DNA of 64,000 nt from Marchantia polymorpha subsp. ruderalis (GCA_037833965.1 AP031358.1:13338001-13402000), one strand, 5' to 3'. Numbered from the stretch's first letter, positions 12,409 to 22,849 are shown. Made by a program: numbers and translations. Notes: generated by a model from the sequence alone, not told the origin.

Positions 12409-12990
12409 ATGGCACACGCTTTCTCCCAAAATCCGTTGAAGCCACCATGGACCAAGAGTATTCATCGTTATCACCTGCGTGCAGGAGAATTGGCCGGCTT
12501 CAGAGTCCAGCTTCCTATCGATGTTATCGACTTCCAGAACGTGAGACAGCTGCGACTTGTGTTCCGGACAAGCTCTTCACACGATGTGAAGAGCATCGCG
12601 AGGCTCAACATCGACGAGATCATTGATCTTCGCCAACAGAGCCTCGAGGTCATCATTGAGAAGGCCAGCAATCTGGCCAGGGAGGCGCAGTTCCAGAGGC
12701 TGACCAACAAGCTCAGGAACAAGGTCTGGTGGCAGAACATGGTCAAGCTCTTCATGCTCCTGCTCATACTGGCCCTCGTCCTCTGGCTCTCCATCTGCCA
12801 CGGCACCAGCTGTGGCAACGAAAATCGAGAGCTCGACAAAGAGATCAAAGTGAACCGCTTCCAACTGATACAGTTACGACAGGAACTCGTGGCCATCTAC
12901 TGTTGGCTTCCAAAGATCGTTGGAGTGCTACGATGCTACTGCAGTCGTGTAAGATGCGATGGGCCTGGTCTGTCTATCTGTTCTAAATAG
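12409..12990 (+). pseudogene. V1: truncated VAMP72, SNARE motif and anchor only
   Basis: The frame encodes 193 residues. From about 12577 to 12830 it matches the C-terminal half of V7: the R-SNARE motif (DVKSIARLNIDEIID, then LEVIIEKASNLA), KVWWQNM, a membrane anchor (LFMLLLILALVLWLSIC) and HGTSC. The zero-layer Arg is present, with one extra Leu just before it. The longin domain is missing. The first ~56 residues are unrelated to VAMP, and the tail after HGTSCGN is new. Its ending resembles V7 (HGFSC), not V2-V6, so it probably split off before the tandem expansion. It could make a membrane-anchored SNARE without a longin brake, but a fragment is the simpler reading. Confidence 0.6.
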
Positions 12991-13079
12991 ATTTCGTTCA
13001 ACTGTCCGCAGTTCTGTCTGTCCTCGAGATTGTCCTACTCCGGGTTGGTTTCCTACCAATGACAGCGCTCAATGCACTT

Positions 13080-13700
13080 CCCTCAACGATTTCTCGAGCT
13101 CTGTTTTGTTTGCTCGGATCTGAGAACATGTCACATCGCAGCACGTACCCTCTCGAGACGCAACTTTTTCCATGAGAAGGAGAAGGCAGACAGTCTCAGG
13201 AGGAGGAGTGTTCGATGGGGATAGTTGATCGGACCAGGACCAGCAGCAGCTGCGACCTGTTGTCACATCAAACCTGGAAGATTTCCCAGCCACGAGAAAT
13301 AGACAGATGGGATTGGAGACTCGAGCTTAGCTAAGATCAATTCCAGTCCAAGCCAGCCATTCACAATCGAGTGTGTCACTGTCAGAGTCTCAGTCACTGC
13401 ACACGAAGGAAAATCCCAGCAAGCAACAGGTACGTACAATCAGTACTCCACTTCCATCCAACCAGTGCTGCAACGCAAAGTGGTCAGTTTTCGAAGCTGT
13501 CGATTGTACCGTACCATGTGGCAGGCAGCATCTTCTTTCTCGAAACTGCATGCGACGGGCTGATGCTGCGGCTGCTCTGTGCAGCAGTACTATAAAACGT
13601 GTTTGGACCTTGCTTTGAGGAGTCGATTGGATCCAAACTGTAGACGTGCACGACGTAGTCGCGACGGTAAACTCTGGAGACAAAATGCCTCTAAAAGACT
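13080..13700 (+). repeat. Repeat-unit module upstream of V2 flank
   Basis: Contains blocks also found at 20640-21240 and 30090-30660, such as ACGCAACTTTTTCCATGAGA and CAGCAAGCAACAGGTACGTA. In the complete units this module lies between the KRPTK-ending ORF and the VAMP 5' flank. No convincing gene. Confidence 0.6.
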
Positions 13701-13802
13701 GACTAGTCGGTCCACTGGCCCAGTCGGCTCGGATCCCATCGGAATTCGGAGCCAGAAGTTGGAATTCCAACAAACGAATGAAAGTAAGGACGAGAGGATG
13801 GA

Positions 13803-14416
13803 ACATGATAAAATCAGCGAGAAATGCTACAGCTACGGTCGGCTCTGTTGATCAATTGAATGATGACAACAAGTTCTCGAATCTCGAACCAGCATCGACT
13901 CCTTTTCTATTCATTAAGCTTTCTTCGCATTGTAATACGCCCGTGAACGTACGTCTTCATCGACTTTTTTCATCCTCGGGGATTTCTCTGCGAACTGGAC
14001 GCTGAGAAATGAGAATGTAGAAACTGAGAGAGAACATGGAAGGCCAGAATTGAATCTCCTTGAGATCCAATGAGATGAAGGAGCATAATAAAATCAGCGA
14101 GAAATGCTACAGCTACGGTCGGCTCTGTTGATCAATTTGAATGATGACAACAAGTTCTCGAATCTCGAACCAGCATCGACTCCTTTTCTATTCATTAAGC
14201 TTTCTTCGCATTGTAATACGCCCGTGGACAGCTCGGTCGTCGACGGTGAGACCATTTTTCCAAGGCCAAAACCTGTATGCATCAAATAACGAAGAACGTA
14301 CGTCTTCATCGACTTTTCTCATCCTCGGGGATTTCTCTGCGAACTGGACGCTGAGAAATGAGAATGTAGAAACTGAGAGAGAACATGGAAGGCCAGAATT
14401 GAATCTCCTTGAGATC
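13803..14416 (+). repeat. Local tandem duplication (~280-330 bp, two copies)
   Basis: 13803-14080 and 14082-14416 are near-identical, beginning with ATAAAATCAGCGAGAAATGC. The second copy has about 60 extra bases near 14225-14290. A third, diverged copy is at 36020-36370. No recognisable product. Confidence 0.7.
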
Positions 14417-14459
14417 CTCGACTGGACGAGGGTCTGAGTGCGTCTAATTAGGAGGAAGG

Positions 14460-16113
14460 AAAAGAAAAAGAAACTTCTATGAGAACGAACAGAAAATTAC
14501 AAATTAGAGAAAAAGTAAGCGAGAAGTGGAGCACGTCACTTCAAATATTCAAATCTACACGATTCATCTTGGAGGGTCCGACGAACGGAGTCTTTGGCCG
14601 ACAAGCCGATCTTTGCACATGACTGCGCGAGAAGGGCATTGTTATCCATTGTCTACTACTGCGTTGAGCTGAAAGTGTAACTCCATTTTTCCATGGTCAC
14701 TCTGAGGAACTGGAAGTAAACGACACACTGCTAATCAGGAAAAGTTAATCGGCCTCGTCAACTCATTGCCTACGAGAAGAGACGTCCTTGGATGCGACGC
14801 GTGGCACGATTAGTATACTTTTCTCTAACATTCGGTATCCCTGATGGGAACGAATGGAAGGGGCAATGGAGACTCCAAAATGCATCATGAACGGGAGTTA
14901 ACGATCCTACGGATATCGAGAAAGCATCGATCGGGTTCGCGATGCGTGTCATGCGTACAGAGCGGGTGGAAGCTCGTGCGAGAAGGCAAAGTCACGTGTG
15001 CTACGAAATTGAAAACTTCTGAAAACAAGCTCTGCAGTTTGAACATCGGAGGCCAGCTTCCTCTCTCTGAAAGCCCGAGAACACGCAATTGGTCTGACGA
15101 TTCCATCATCATCCATGCATCCATCACTGGCCTGGAAATAATGGTCGAGGGACAGGACCACGACGAAGTGAGGGAGAGATAGACAGAAGAGCATGAGACC
15201 AAAGCAAGTGTGGATCATCGGAGGTCGGAAGGATCCTCGCCCTCGCCCTCGCCCTCACCCTCGCTTGTCTCCATGCTGTCGATCATGATTCAATGCCAGT
15301 CTTTTCTTTCGATAAAGCATGGCAGCGGCAGGAAGGCAGGCCGGCCTGCCATGCTTGATCGGAGGACGAAACTGACATCAATTCTTCCAATCGACGCTCA
15401 TTCTCGACTTCAATTTCGGGAGAGCGAAATTGGACTCTGCGTTGCGAGCCCTCCACTTGCCGGGCCATGAATGTCAACGTCTCCGGTGGAGACAGAATCA
15501 AAAGCTAGACCTGCATCAAAGCGCGGAGGACGGAGTCTTGGCCTCCCCACCCAGCCTTTCCTCAAACATCCAACATGAGCCCCGGATCACCGAACCCGTT
15601 GCAGAAACCACGAACCACCCCCGCAGCATCCAGGTACAGGCGATCGGTCCTGCCTTTTGACAATTTAGGTCCCCCGGGCTTGATCAATTACCATTTACCA
15701 TTTACCATCGCCAGGCCGAATTCCCCCCCTCTCCCGGTGGACTTCCAATTCCCGGCCGATCTTCATCCGGCAGCCGAGACGCCACTGCCAATCGTCCTCC
15801 AGCGTTCTCCTCGACCACCCTCCCCGCTCCCCTTCTGTCCGAATGAGGTCCTCGTACCGGGACGGGGACGAAGGGCCCGACCGACAAGGAAGGGCACGAC
15901 CGAACGGGAATCCGTCATCATGCGGGAGCCGGGTCTTCAGGCAGCGGCTGGTCTCGAGCAGACAGTGAGGGAGGGACGGGGCTCGGGGCTCCTTACTGCT
16001 TCTGTTGCTGCTGTCGTCGTCGGTTTCAAATACTCTCGACGACCCTCGTCACCATCGGTTCTCGCCCGATCAGACAGACAGTCAGTCAATCAATCAATCG
16101 ATCGATCCCTCAG

Positions 16114-16114
<1 letters not shown>
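14460..16114 (+). other. V2 5' flank (repeat-unit promoter region)
   Basis: About 1.6 kb shared with the other copies: partly at 24880-25860, inverted at 33675-35110, and split at 36410-36985 plus 37070-37256. It becomes GC-rich towards the gene and contains a (CCCTCG)n run near 15236-15262 and the palindrome GGCAGGCCGGCCTGCC near 15337. No upstream gene is recognised; its long open frames look like GC-rich shadow frames, apart from the short candidate at 15920. Confidence 0.6.
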
Positions 16115-16156
<42 letters not shown>

Positions 16157-16216
16157 CAATCGAATTTGGTAGTGCAGGAATTGGAGAGCTGCGTTCTCTC
16201 ACGCTCTCGATCTTGA
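15920..16216 (+). other. Candidate upstream ORF in V2 leader
   Basis: An ATG at 15920 opens a frame of 98 codons starting MREPGLQAAAGLE and running through the CT tract to stop 53 bases before the V2 start. The same ATG and first ~20 codons recur before V3 (21477), V4, V6 and, on the minus strand, V7 (41150). In V5 the start of the frame is damaged. If transcripts begin upstream of here it would act as a uORF. DNA-level repeat similarity alone could also explain the conservation. Confidence 0.25.
16115..16148 (+). promoter_or_regulatory. CT-dinucleotide tract upstream of V2
   Basis: A (TC)n run about 120 bases before the V2 ATG, at a matching place in V2-V7. CT/GA tracts are common in plant core promoters and leaders (GAGA-factor/BPC sites). 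The function here is inferred. Confidence 0.5.
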
Positions 16217-16268
16217 TCGCGATCCGCCGATTCGAGGGGCGATCGAGAGAGGCGGGAGAGCGGGCAGG

Positions 16269-17054
16269 ATGGGATCGATTCTTAGCAGTAGATCAAGCCA
16301 TTCTTCGCCCCGGGCGAAGAATGGCTTGATCTACAGCTTCGTGGCTCGAGGACCGGGGCCGCAAGTGGTGGTGCTGGCGGAGTACACGCCGGTCAAGGGC
16401 AATTTCAAAAAGATCGCCCTCGAGTGCGCGCAGACGCTGGATGCGAACAACCACAGCGTCACGTACACACGCGACAGCCACACCTTCAACTTCCTGGTCG
16501 AGGACGGGTTCGCGTACCTGGTGGTGGCGGAGGAGAGCCTCCGGTGGATCCCGTTCGCGTTCCTGGCCCTAGTGAAGGATGATTTCCGGGAAAAGTTTCC
16601 GGGCGCGTACAAGGACAAGGCAAACAGCTTGAACAAGCGGTTCCGGCCGATCATGAAGAAGCACATGACCTTCTGCGTTAATCGCCCCGAGGAGCTCGAC
16701 AAGGTGGCCAATATCCAAAACCAGTTGGACGAGATGAAGGGCATCGCGTGGAGACACATCAACAAGTTCATGGATCACCAAGAGCGCCTCGAGGACGTCT
16801 TTAAGAAGTCAGGCAGTCTGGTCAACGAGGCGCAGCACTTCCAGAGGAGGACCAACAGGCTCAAGATCTACCTCTGTTGTCAGAGCATGAAGGTCAAGCT
16901 CATCGTGCTCCTGCTCATCGTCCTCTTGGCCGTCGTCCTCTGGCTCTTCATCTGCCTCGACGGCAGCGGCAACAACACCCCCGCTTGTAATCAAGCTCAT
17001 CTTGTAATCAATCTGGGTTTTAGATTTCTCAAAAGTTGTATAGATTTTTTATGA
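16269..17054 (+). CDS. V2: VAMP72-like R-SNARE with N-myristoylation-type extension
   Basis: 261 residues, one exon. Residues 1-16 are an extension beginning MGSILSS (N-myristoylation consensus G2-x-x-x-S6). The longin domain covers about 19-135 (GLIYSFVARG at its start), the SNARE motif about 143-203, the anchor about 208-230, and a 30-residue tail follows (NQAHLVINLGF). VAMP72 proteins are vesicle R-SNAREs for secretion to the plasma membrane and endosomal traffic. Here the zero-layer Arg is His170 (FMDHQERL), and YLCCQSM replaces the usual WWQNM before the anchor. The start is set by GGGCAGG-ATG, shared by the copies. The frame is intact, so it may be expressed, but canonical fusion activity is doubtful. 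Confidence 0.75.
   Translation: MGSILSSRSSHSSPRAKNGLIYSFVARGPGPQVVVLAEYTPVKGNFKKIALECAQTLDANNHSVTYTRDSHTFNFLVEDGFAYLVVAEESLRWIPFAFLALVKDDFREKFPGAYKDKANSLNKRFRPIMKKHMTFCVNRPEELDKVANIQNQLDEMKGIAWRHINKFMDHQERLEDVFKKSGSLVNEAQHFQRRTNRLKIYLCCQSMKVKLIVLLLIVLLAVVLWLFICLDGSGNNTPACNQAHLVINLGFRFLKSCIDFL
16288..16334. repeat. Perfect 23-bp-arm palindrome at V2 start
   Basis: 16288-16310 is the exact reverse complement of 16312-16334, with a single C between. The right arm encodes the conserved start of the longin domain (KNGLIY). The left arm encodes RSSHSSP of the extension. V4 keeps the palindrome with one or two changes; V3, V5 and V6 show it decayed; V7 lacks the left arm. Confidence 0.95.
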
Positions 17055-18299
17055 AAAAATTAACATAAGTTGGTAACTTGCATAAGTAAAATTAACCCTT
17101 GTACATTATCAAAGAATTATGTAAAGAATGTCATTTTAATAAAAATCTACTCATAACACAATGCTTATCGAATTCTAATTCAACTATATAGATTTTAAGT
17201 AAAAAATTCTTATTGTTAAAGAATGTCAATTATTTATTACTCAAGTATTATAATCTAAAATATCAAGTAAAAATATAATTGTTTTATGGTATGTTTAAAT
17301 TTCCATGTTTGTTAATTTGAAGGTATAATTATCGTACATCATTTATTTTCTCTTAATCTTTATTCAAAAAATTATAAATTTATCATTTCAAAAAAGAATA
17401 GATATTTTTTAAACCAGATGTAATTCTAACGGTAGTTAATTTCAATTTAATATCATCAAATATTTGAATTTAATTAATTTCAAATAATGTTTATTAAAAG
17501 TTTTTTTATCACCTTAATCGTTCATCATACAAATTTTATTGTTTGTTACCAAATAAAAATTTATTGATGTAAAAAGAACAAACATTATTTACTCACCAAT
17601 GTTTTGCGATAAATTACATAAAGTATAATCCAATTTAAAAATTCATCATTAACATATTGAATCATATCAATAATTTTGATCTTCACACCGCAATCAGAAA
17701 GAAATACTTGATAGGACCCCATCCGAATGCGTAAGTCTTGATGAGACCTATACGTTCTATTTTACCCGATGGTATACTTCCCACGGCAGTTCAGTCCACC
17801 ATGTTCTACTACGAGTTCTTGTAATTGCTTTGAATCCGGGTTAGGAAAAGCAGTGCGACTCTTTGTTGAAAAGTGACTTCTCCCCGTAGGCACTTCACGG
17901 ACCAAAATATTCAACTTACTTGAATTTTAGAAAAACAAGTAAGGAGTAAGTAGATTATGCCCATACATTACAACTATAAAATCATTTTGGGAAGTGAAAA
18001 ATTGGACTCTTGCATGATGAAGATTGGGTACTAACTTCACTTCAAGAAGAATATCTCTTTTTCATTCAAGTGGAAACAAAGCAGTTACAAGAACATAAAT
18101 GACTGGTGAACAGTCTGGTAACATAGAACTTCTTGGATGCCATATAGTATGGGTACCATCAAGTAAATTTCTCTTTTAATAATATCACTCTTGTCATATT
18201 TCGTTACATGGGCAAGACAAAAAGAGTAATTGTGAACTTTCCTCCAAATATTCTCTCGTCTTCGACTTTTTTCTTGCACATTCTCCACCTCTCTTCCAC
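17055..18299 (+). other. AT-rich 3' region of V2 unit
   Basis: Highly AT-rich sequence following the stop. Recognisable blocks recur after V3, V4 and V5 (for example around TCATAACATAATG and GTCGAATTCTAA). It likely includes the 3' UTR and spacer. No gene recognised. Confidence 0.5.
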
Positions 18300-19250
18300 A
18301 AATGAAAGTTGTTATTGTCGTCTTTCAGCTCCTCCGTTTCACATTTCTACGTAAGCACCTTCTTCGCACTCTCGGAGCAGCTGCCTCCACTGTTTGACAT
18401 TTGACGTTCGTTTTGCTTGACAGCCTCAATTCCGCCTGGCTGAATCGACGGGAAGCTTCTTGATGCTTCGTCCCCGATGAGATCTACTCTGTGAGGCCTT
18501 AATCAAGTCAAATATGGTGTCAAGAATTTCTTGGCAGCAATCCCAGCCTCGCTGGTCTTCTCGACACTGCCGAGAGCAATGATCAGGCAAAGGATCGGAC
18601 ATTTGAACTGCGTCATCTTGTTGTCCGAATCGTCTTGAGTACAGTCATTGAATCTGGTGTTGCACCATCTCTCCATTATTCTTGTCTGGGTTCTTCTTCC
18701 GAAGAAGGAAAAGGACCTCCTCGTCATCAACCAGAGCAATTCCAAGTTTGAGAAAAAGCTGGAGCAATTGCGTTGAGTATGCTCCAAACAGTAAATTCAG
18801 ACCACATTAGCCGAAGATCAACGTTTTGCACACGGATGGGGTGAAACTTCCAGATGAGATTCTCGTCTCACTTCCTTCTAGCAAAAAAGCTCCGGCTGGT
18901 TGCCCATGGATTCGAGAACAAATTGGATTTGAATCTGGAGAAAACTTTGAGGCTTATGTATTATTCTTTGGCAAAAAAATGGAGAAGGTGATTTCCTCAG
19001 GCATCCATCCAGATTTTGATAACAAGTTGGAGCTCAGTGGACTGCACAATTTGGAGCTCGAAGTCATGGACTTGTCTGTTAGCATGCCAGAGCTCTCCTT
19101 TTCGGGGCATTCGTTGGAACTCCACGCGTGCCAAAGGGATAGCTTCTCGTGATGGCACAGTGCTCGCACTCTCTGATTTTTTCTCGGGGAAAATGATGAC
19201 GAGAGAACAAAGTCTGAAAAAAAATCGGAAAAGGAAACTTGATAATGAAC
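18300..19250 (-). pseudogene. Unidentified antisense segment, repeat-unit copy 1
   Basis: A ~0.9-kb segment repeated at 22850-23760, 27640-28700 and 35180-35910. On the minus strand it holds broken frames with protein-like pieces, such as IRECEHCAIT and WCNTRFNDCTQDDSDNKMTQ followed by CLIIALG. The pieces fall in different frames, so it is either a decayed gene or exons with introns. I do not recognise the family. Confidence 0.35.
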
Positions 19251-19852
19251 TTACTTAGATAATTTATTGTTATATAGGAAGTCTGGCAAAAACTCTTTAC
19301 GAAAATATTTATACGCCGACCGAAAGAACACACGTGTTTTGAAGTGTTGAGTCTATAGGTTCGTTGTTGTTTTATAAACTTAAGCACTTGAGTCTTCATA
19401 TATTATCATAATCTTGCTATATGAACTTGCTAATACTTCCTACACAATTTGGTATTTGTTATGCTATGTACTTGGTCTTGTAAACTATGATACTGATGAA
19501 TATCTGAAATATGCTTGATTGAATGGTTTAGCATTATAGAAAACAATGCAAATCAAGCTGATAATTTTCGGCACAAGTCGAACAACGTTTAATTTCTGTC
19601 AAAGTTTGAGACTGAGATATGTGAAAAAGTGATGTATATGGCTCAAAATGAATAAATATCTCGTGTTCTAGGGGAGTGTAAAGCTTTAGGGATACACAAG
19701 GTTTATAATTTGTGAAAGGGTACAATGCTGGAATTCATCTCAGATTGTTTCAGAAAATCTGATCCTCCTGTAGTGAAAGACTGTCATCATGTGTTCCAGA
19801 GATGTTACAAACGATGTAAGAGAAAAAGAAGGGATATTTGTGTCCTTTGGGG

Positions 19853-20150
19853 TCATCTGAAACTAACCAATTATGGTAGAAGTCCTAACCTTGCATCGAA
19901 CATTATTCATTTTTAAGAAAACATTAAGAAAAGAGAATGTATCGTGAAGGTTAGCAGTGTCCCGTGGTTTCATCTGAAACAAACCAATTATGGTAGAAGT
20001 CCTAATCTTGGATCAAACATAGTTCATTCTCAAATAAACAATAAAAGAAAAGAGACTGTAACGTGAAGAATATTAGTGTCTCGCAGTTTCATCTGAAACA
20101 GATCAATTCTGTCAAAAGTCCTGACCTTGTATCTAAGTCATTTCTTGTTT
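19853..20150 (+). repeat. 118-bp tandem repeats, unit 1
   Basis: Three copies (starts near 19853, 19971 and 20090) of a unit with CATCTGAAACAAACCAATTA, AGTCCTAACCTTG and AAAGAAAAGAGACTGTAACG. The same array occurs at 24467-24640, 29276-29560 and 38133-38430. Confidence 0.8.
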
Positions 20151-20152
20151 AA

Positions 20153-20428
20153 TTGATTGAATTAGTGGAACTGAAGATCATCCATGTTTTCCTTGTTCAC
20201 ATTTTTTCGAATGACTTTCGTAGACATAAGTTGCGAATTCGGCTATTTCCTGGCAGAGTTTGCTCTACCACAATCATCTTTCGATATTATCCCTTTGTTG
20301 CTCGCAGTCATCTACATCAGCAGGCACTGTGTTTTCTAGCCGTCAGGAAGCACAAGACCTTGAAGCTCCAGTATTCTGAAGAAAGGTTGCGCTACGAGCT
20401 GAAACTTGTGAAGAGACCTACGAAGTGA
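20153..20428 (+). CDS. Small repeat-unit ORF ending KRPTK (copy 1)
   Basis: 91 codons. The conserved part runs from HIFSNDFRRHKLRIRLFPGR to LRYELKLVKRPTK-stop. It is basic and has no recognised domain. The copy at 38465-38710 keeps the frame; 24680 is fused to other sequence; 29613 has a stop. It could be a terminal exon of an unidentified gene or a chance frame. Confidence 0.3.
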   Translation: MIELVELKIIHVFLVHIFSNDFRRHKLRIRLFPGRVCSTTIIFRYYPFVARSHLHQQALCFLAVRKHKTLKLQYSEERLRYELKLVKRPTK

Positions 20429-20499
20429 TATTATATTTCATACATTTCCCTCATTTGCATCTCCTACAAAGAACAAATCTTTCATCGAAATTCATGATT

Positions 20500-21240
20500 C
20501 ACTCATCGCAGGCCGTTTGAGTCGAGTGAAGGTACCTGCCTGCCAGAGAGAACGTAAAAGGTCTTGTCCTTGTACAAGGAAAAGGGGAAGAATATGTGGT
20601 CAACCTCACCGATTACTTCGGGTCGAAATCTCATTATCCATATAACGGTAAGTCAGTTCGCACCCTCTCTAGACGCAACTTTTTCCATGAGAAGGAGAAG
20701 TCAGACAGTCTCAAGTGGAGGAGTGTTCGATGAAGAGAGTTGATCGGACCAGGACCAGCAGCAGCTGCAACCTGTAGTCCAATCAAACCTGGAAGATTTT
20801 CCAGCCACGAGAAATAGACAGATGGGATAGGAGACTCGAGCTTAGCTAAGATCAATTCCGGTCCAAGCCAGCCATTCACATTCGAGTGTGTCACTGCACA
20901 CCAAGGAATCCCAGCAAGCAACAGGTACGTACAATCAGTACTCCACTTGCATCCATCCAGTGCTGCAACGCAACTTGGTCAGATTTCGATGCTGTCGTTT
21001 GTACCGTACCATGTGGCAGGCACCATCTTCTTTCTCGAGACTGCATGTGACGGCCTGATGCTGCAGCTGCTCTGTGCAGCAGTATTATAAAACCTGTTTG
21101 GATCTTGCTATGAGGAGTCGATTGGATCCCAACTGTAGACGTGCACGACGTACTCGAGACGGTAAAACCTGGAGACAAAAGGCCTCTCAAATACTGACTC
21201 GTTGGTCTTGATCTTAAACCCTTTGGGTACCCCGGGCGTG
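20500..21240 (+). repeat. Intermodule repeat before V3
   Basis: Matches 29930-30660 closely and 13080-13700 in part. It contains short open frames without recognisable domains and a plausible splice-donor-like GGTAAGT near 20647. It joins the VAMP 5' flank near 21240. Confidence 0.55.
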
Positions 21241-21663
21241 ATCTATTACCATTGACCATCGCCAGGCCGAGTTCCCCCCCCTCCTCCGGTGGACTTCCAA
21301 TTCCCGGACGATCTTCATCCGGCAGCCGAGAAGCCACTGCCAATCCTCCTCCAGCGTTCTCCTCGACCCCGCTCCCCTCCCCGCTCGCCTTCTGTCCAAA
21401 TGAGGTCCTCTTACCGGGACGGGGACGAAGGGCCCGACCGGCAAGGAAGGGCACGATCGAACGGTAAACCGTCATCATGCGGGAGCCCGGTCTTCAGGCA
21501 GCGGCGGGTCTCGAGCAGACAGTGAGGGAGGGACGGGGCTCGGGGCTCCTTACTGCTGTTGTTGCTGCTGTCGTCGTCGGATTCAAATACTCTGGACGAC
21601 CCTCGTCACCTTCGGTCCGCGCCCGATCAGACAGTCAGTCAGTCAATCAGTCGATCCCTCAGG
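21241..21663 (+). other. Proximal 5' flank of V3
   Basis: GC-rich region shared with the other copies, including the GACGGGGACGAAGGGCCCGA block and the MREPGLQAAAGLE candidate uORF start at 21477. It lacks the more distal 5' flank seen before V2. Confidence 0.55.
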
Positions 21664-21687
21664 TCCTCTCTCTCTCTCTCTCTCTCG
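21664..21687 (+). promoter_or_regulatory. CT tract upstream of V3
   Basis: (TC)n run about 110 bases before the V3 ATG, in the same place as in the other copies. Confidence 0.5.
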
Positions 21688-21797
21688 ATCGAATTCGGTA
21701 GTGCAGGAATCGGAGAGCTGCGTTTTCTCGCGCTCTCGATCTTGATCGCGATCCGCCGATTCGAGGGTAGATCGAGCGAGGCGGGAGAGCGGGCAGG

Positions 21798-22511
21798 ATG
21801 GGGACGATTCTTAGCTGTAGATCAAGCAATGCCCCGCCCCGGGCGAAGAATGGCTTGATCTACTGCTTCGTGGCTCGAGGAACGAGGCGGGGAGGGTTGG
21901 TGGTGCTGGCGGAGTGCAATCCGGTCAAGGGCAGATTCAAAAGGATCGGCCTTGAGATCGCGATGACGCTGGCGGCGCACAACCACAGCGTCACGTACAC
22001 ATGCGACCGGGACAACTTCACCTTCCTGGTCGACGACGGGATCACGTACCTGGTGGTGGCGGAGGAGAGCTTGCCGCAGGAAATCTCGTTCAAATTCCTG
22101 GCCCGAGTGAAGAATGATTTCCGGAAAAATTTTCCGAACTGGTACGCGGCCAAGGCGCACAGCTTGGACGAGCAGTTCTGGCCGATTATGCTGCATCACA
22201 TGACCTTCTGCGACGAGGCGGCCAGCATTAAAAATCGGGTCATAATGCTCCCCTACATCCCGATCATAGAACCCCAACCGAATCTCGAGGAGCCGGTGCA
22301 GTTACCGAGGACGACCAGCACGCTCAGTAACAACCTCTGGTGGCAGAACAATAAGGTCAAGCTCTTGGTGATCCTGCTCATCTTGGCCGTGGTACTCTGG
22401 CTCTCCATCTGCCACGACGGCAGTGGCAACAACCACCCCGGTTGCAATCAACCTCATCTTGTAATCAATATGGGGTTTAGATTTTTCAGAAGTTCTATAG
22501 ACTTTTACTGA
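21798..22511 (+). CDS. V3: longin protein with proline-broken SNARE motif
   Basis: 237 residues. The extension starts MGTILSC (myristoylation consensus plus Cys7, a possible palmitoylation site). The longin domain is at about 19-138. The SNARE region (about 143-180) is shortened by roughly 13 residues and carries six prolines (P152, P155, P159, P161, P166, P170), with P159 at the zero-layer position, so it cannot form a SNARE helix. NNLWWQN and an anchor (about 187-205) follow, then a tail ending RFFRSSIDFY. Longin plus anchor without a SNARE motif resembles the plan of plant phytolongins, themselves VAMP72-derived, but this copy arose independently. The frame is intact; expression is unknown. 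Confidence 0.65.
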   Translation: MGTILSCRSSNAPPRAKNGLIYCFVARGTRRGGLVVLAECNPVKGRFKRIGLEIAMTLAAHNHSVTYTCDRDNFTFLVDDGITYLVVAEESLPQEISFKFLARVKNDFRKNFPNWYAAKAHSLDEQFWPIMLHHMTFCDEAASIKNRVIMLPYIPIIEPQPNLEEPVQLPRTTSTLSNNLWWQNNKVKLLVILLILAVVLWLSICHDGSGNNHPGCNQPHLVINMGFRFFRSSIDFY

Positions 22512-22849
22512 AAAAATATATAATTGTATAAAGCTTTTAGAGAGGTAGACTTCGGTAGATGATTTTCAAATTTAATTATGTACATTTTTCAAGAATATTG
22601 TAAAAAATGTAATATGTAATAGATATTTGTTCGTAACATAATGTTTGTCGAATTCTAAGTCAATTAAAAAACTCAATTTGTCAAAGAGCGTCAAATATTT
22701 GTTATTTATGTATATAAATCTAGAATATCAGACATAAACATCTCAAATAGAATTATAATGAGACGGATTGTTTTCTGGTATATATTCATTTCCATATTTG
22801 TCTATTTAAAGAAATATTATACACGTAAGGTATTTAACGTATATAATAC
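22512..22849 (+). other. AT-rich 3' region of V3 unit
   Basis: Short AT-rich spacer, a shortened version of the V2 and V4 3' regions. Confidence 0.45.

Noticed and set aside
15575..16216. 213-codon open frame upstream of V2 as a gene
   Set aside because: GC-rich shadow frame: low-complexity, no domain, and its first part is not kept open in other units. Only the MREPGLQAAAGLE start was kept, as a weak uORF candidate.
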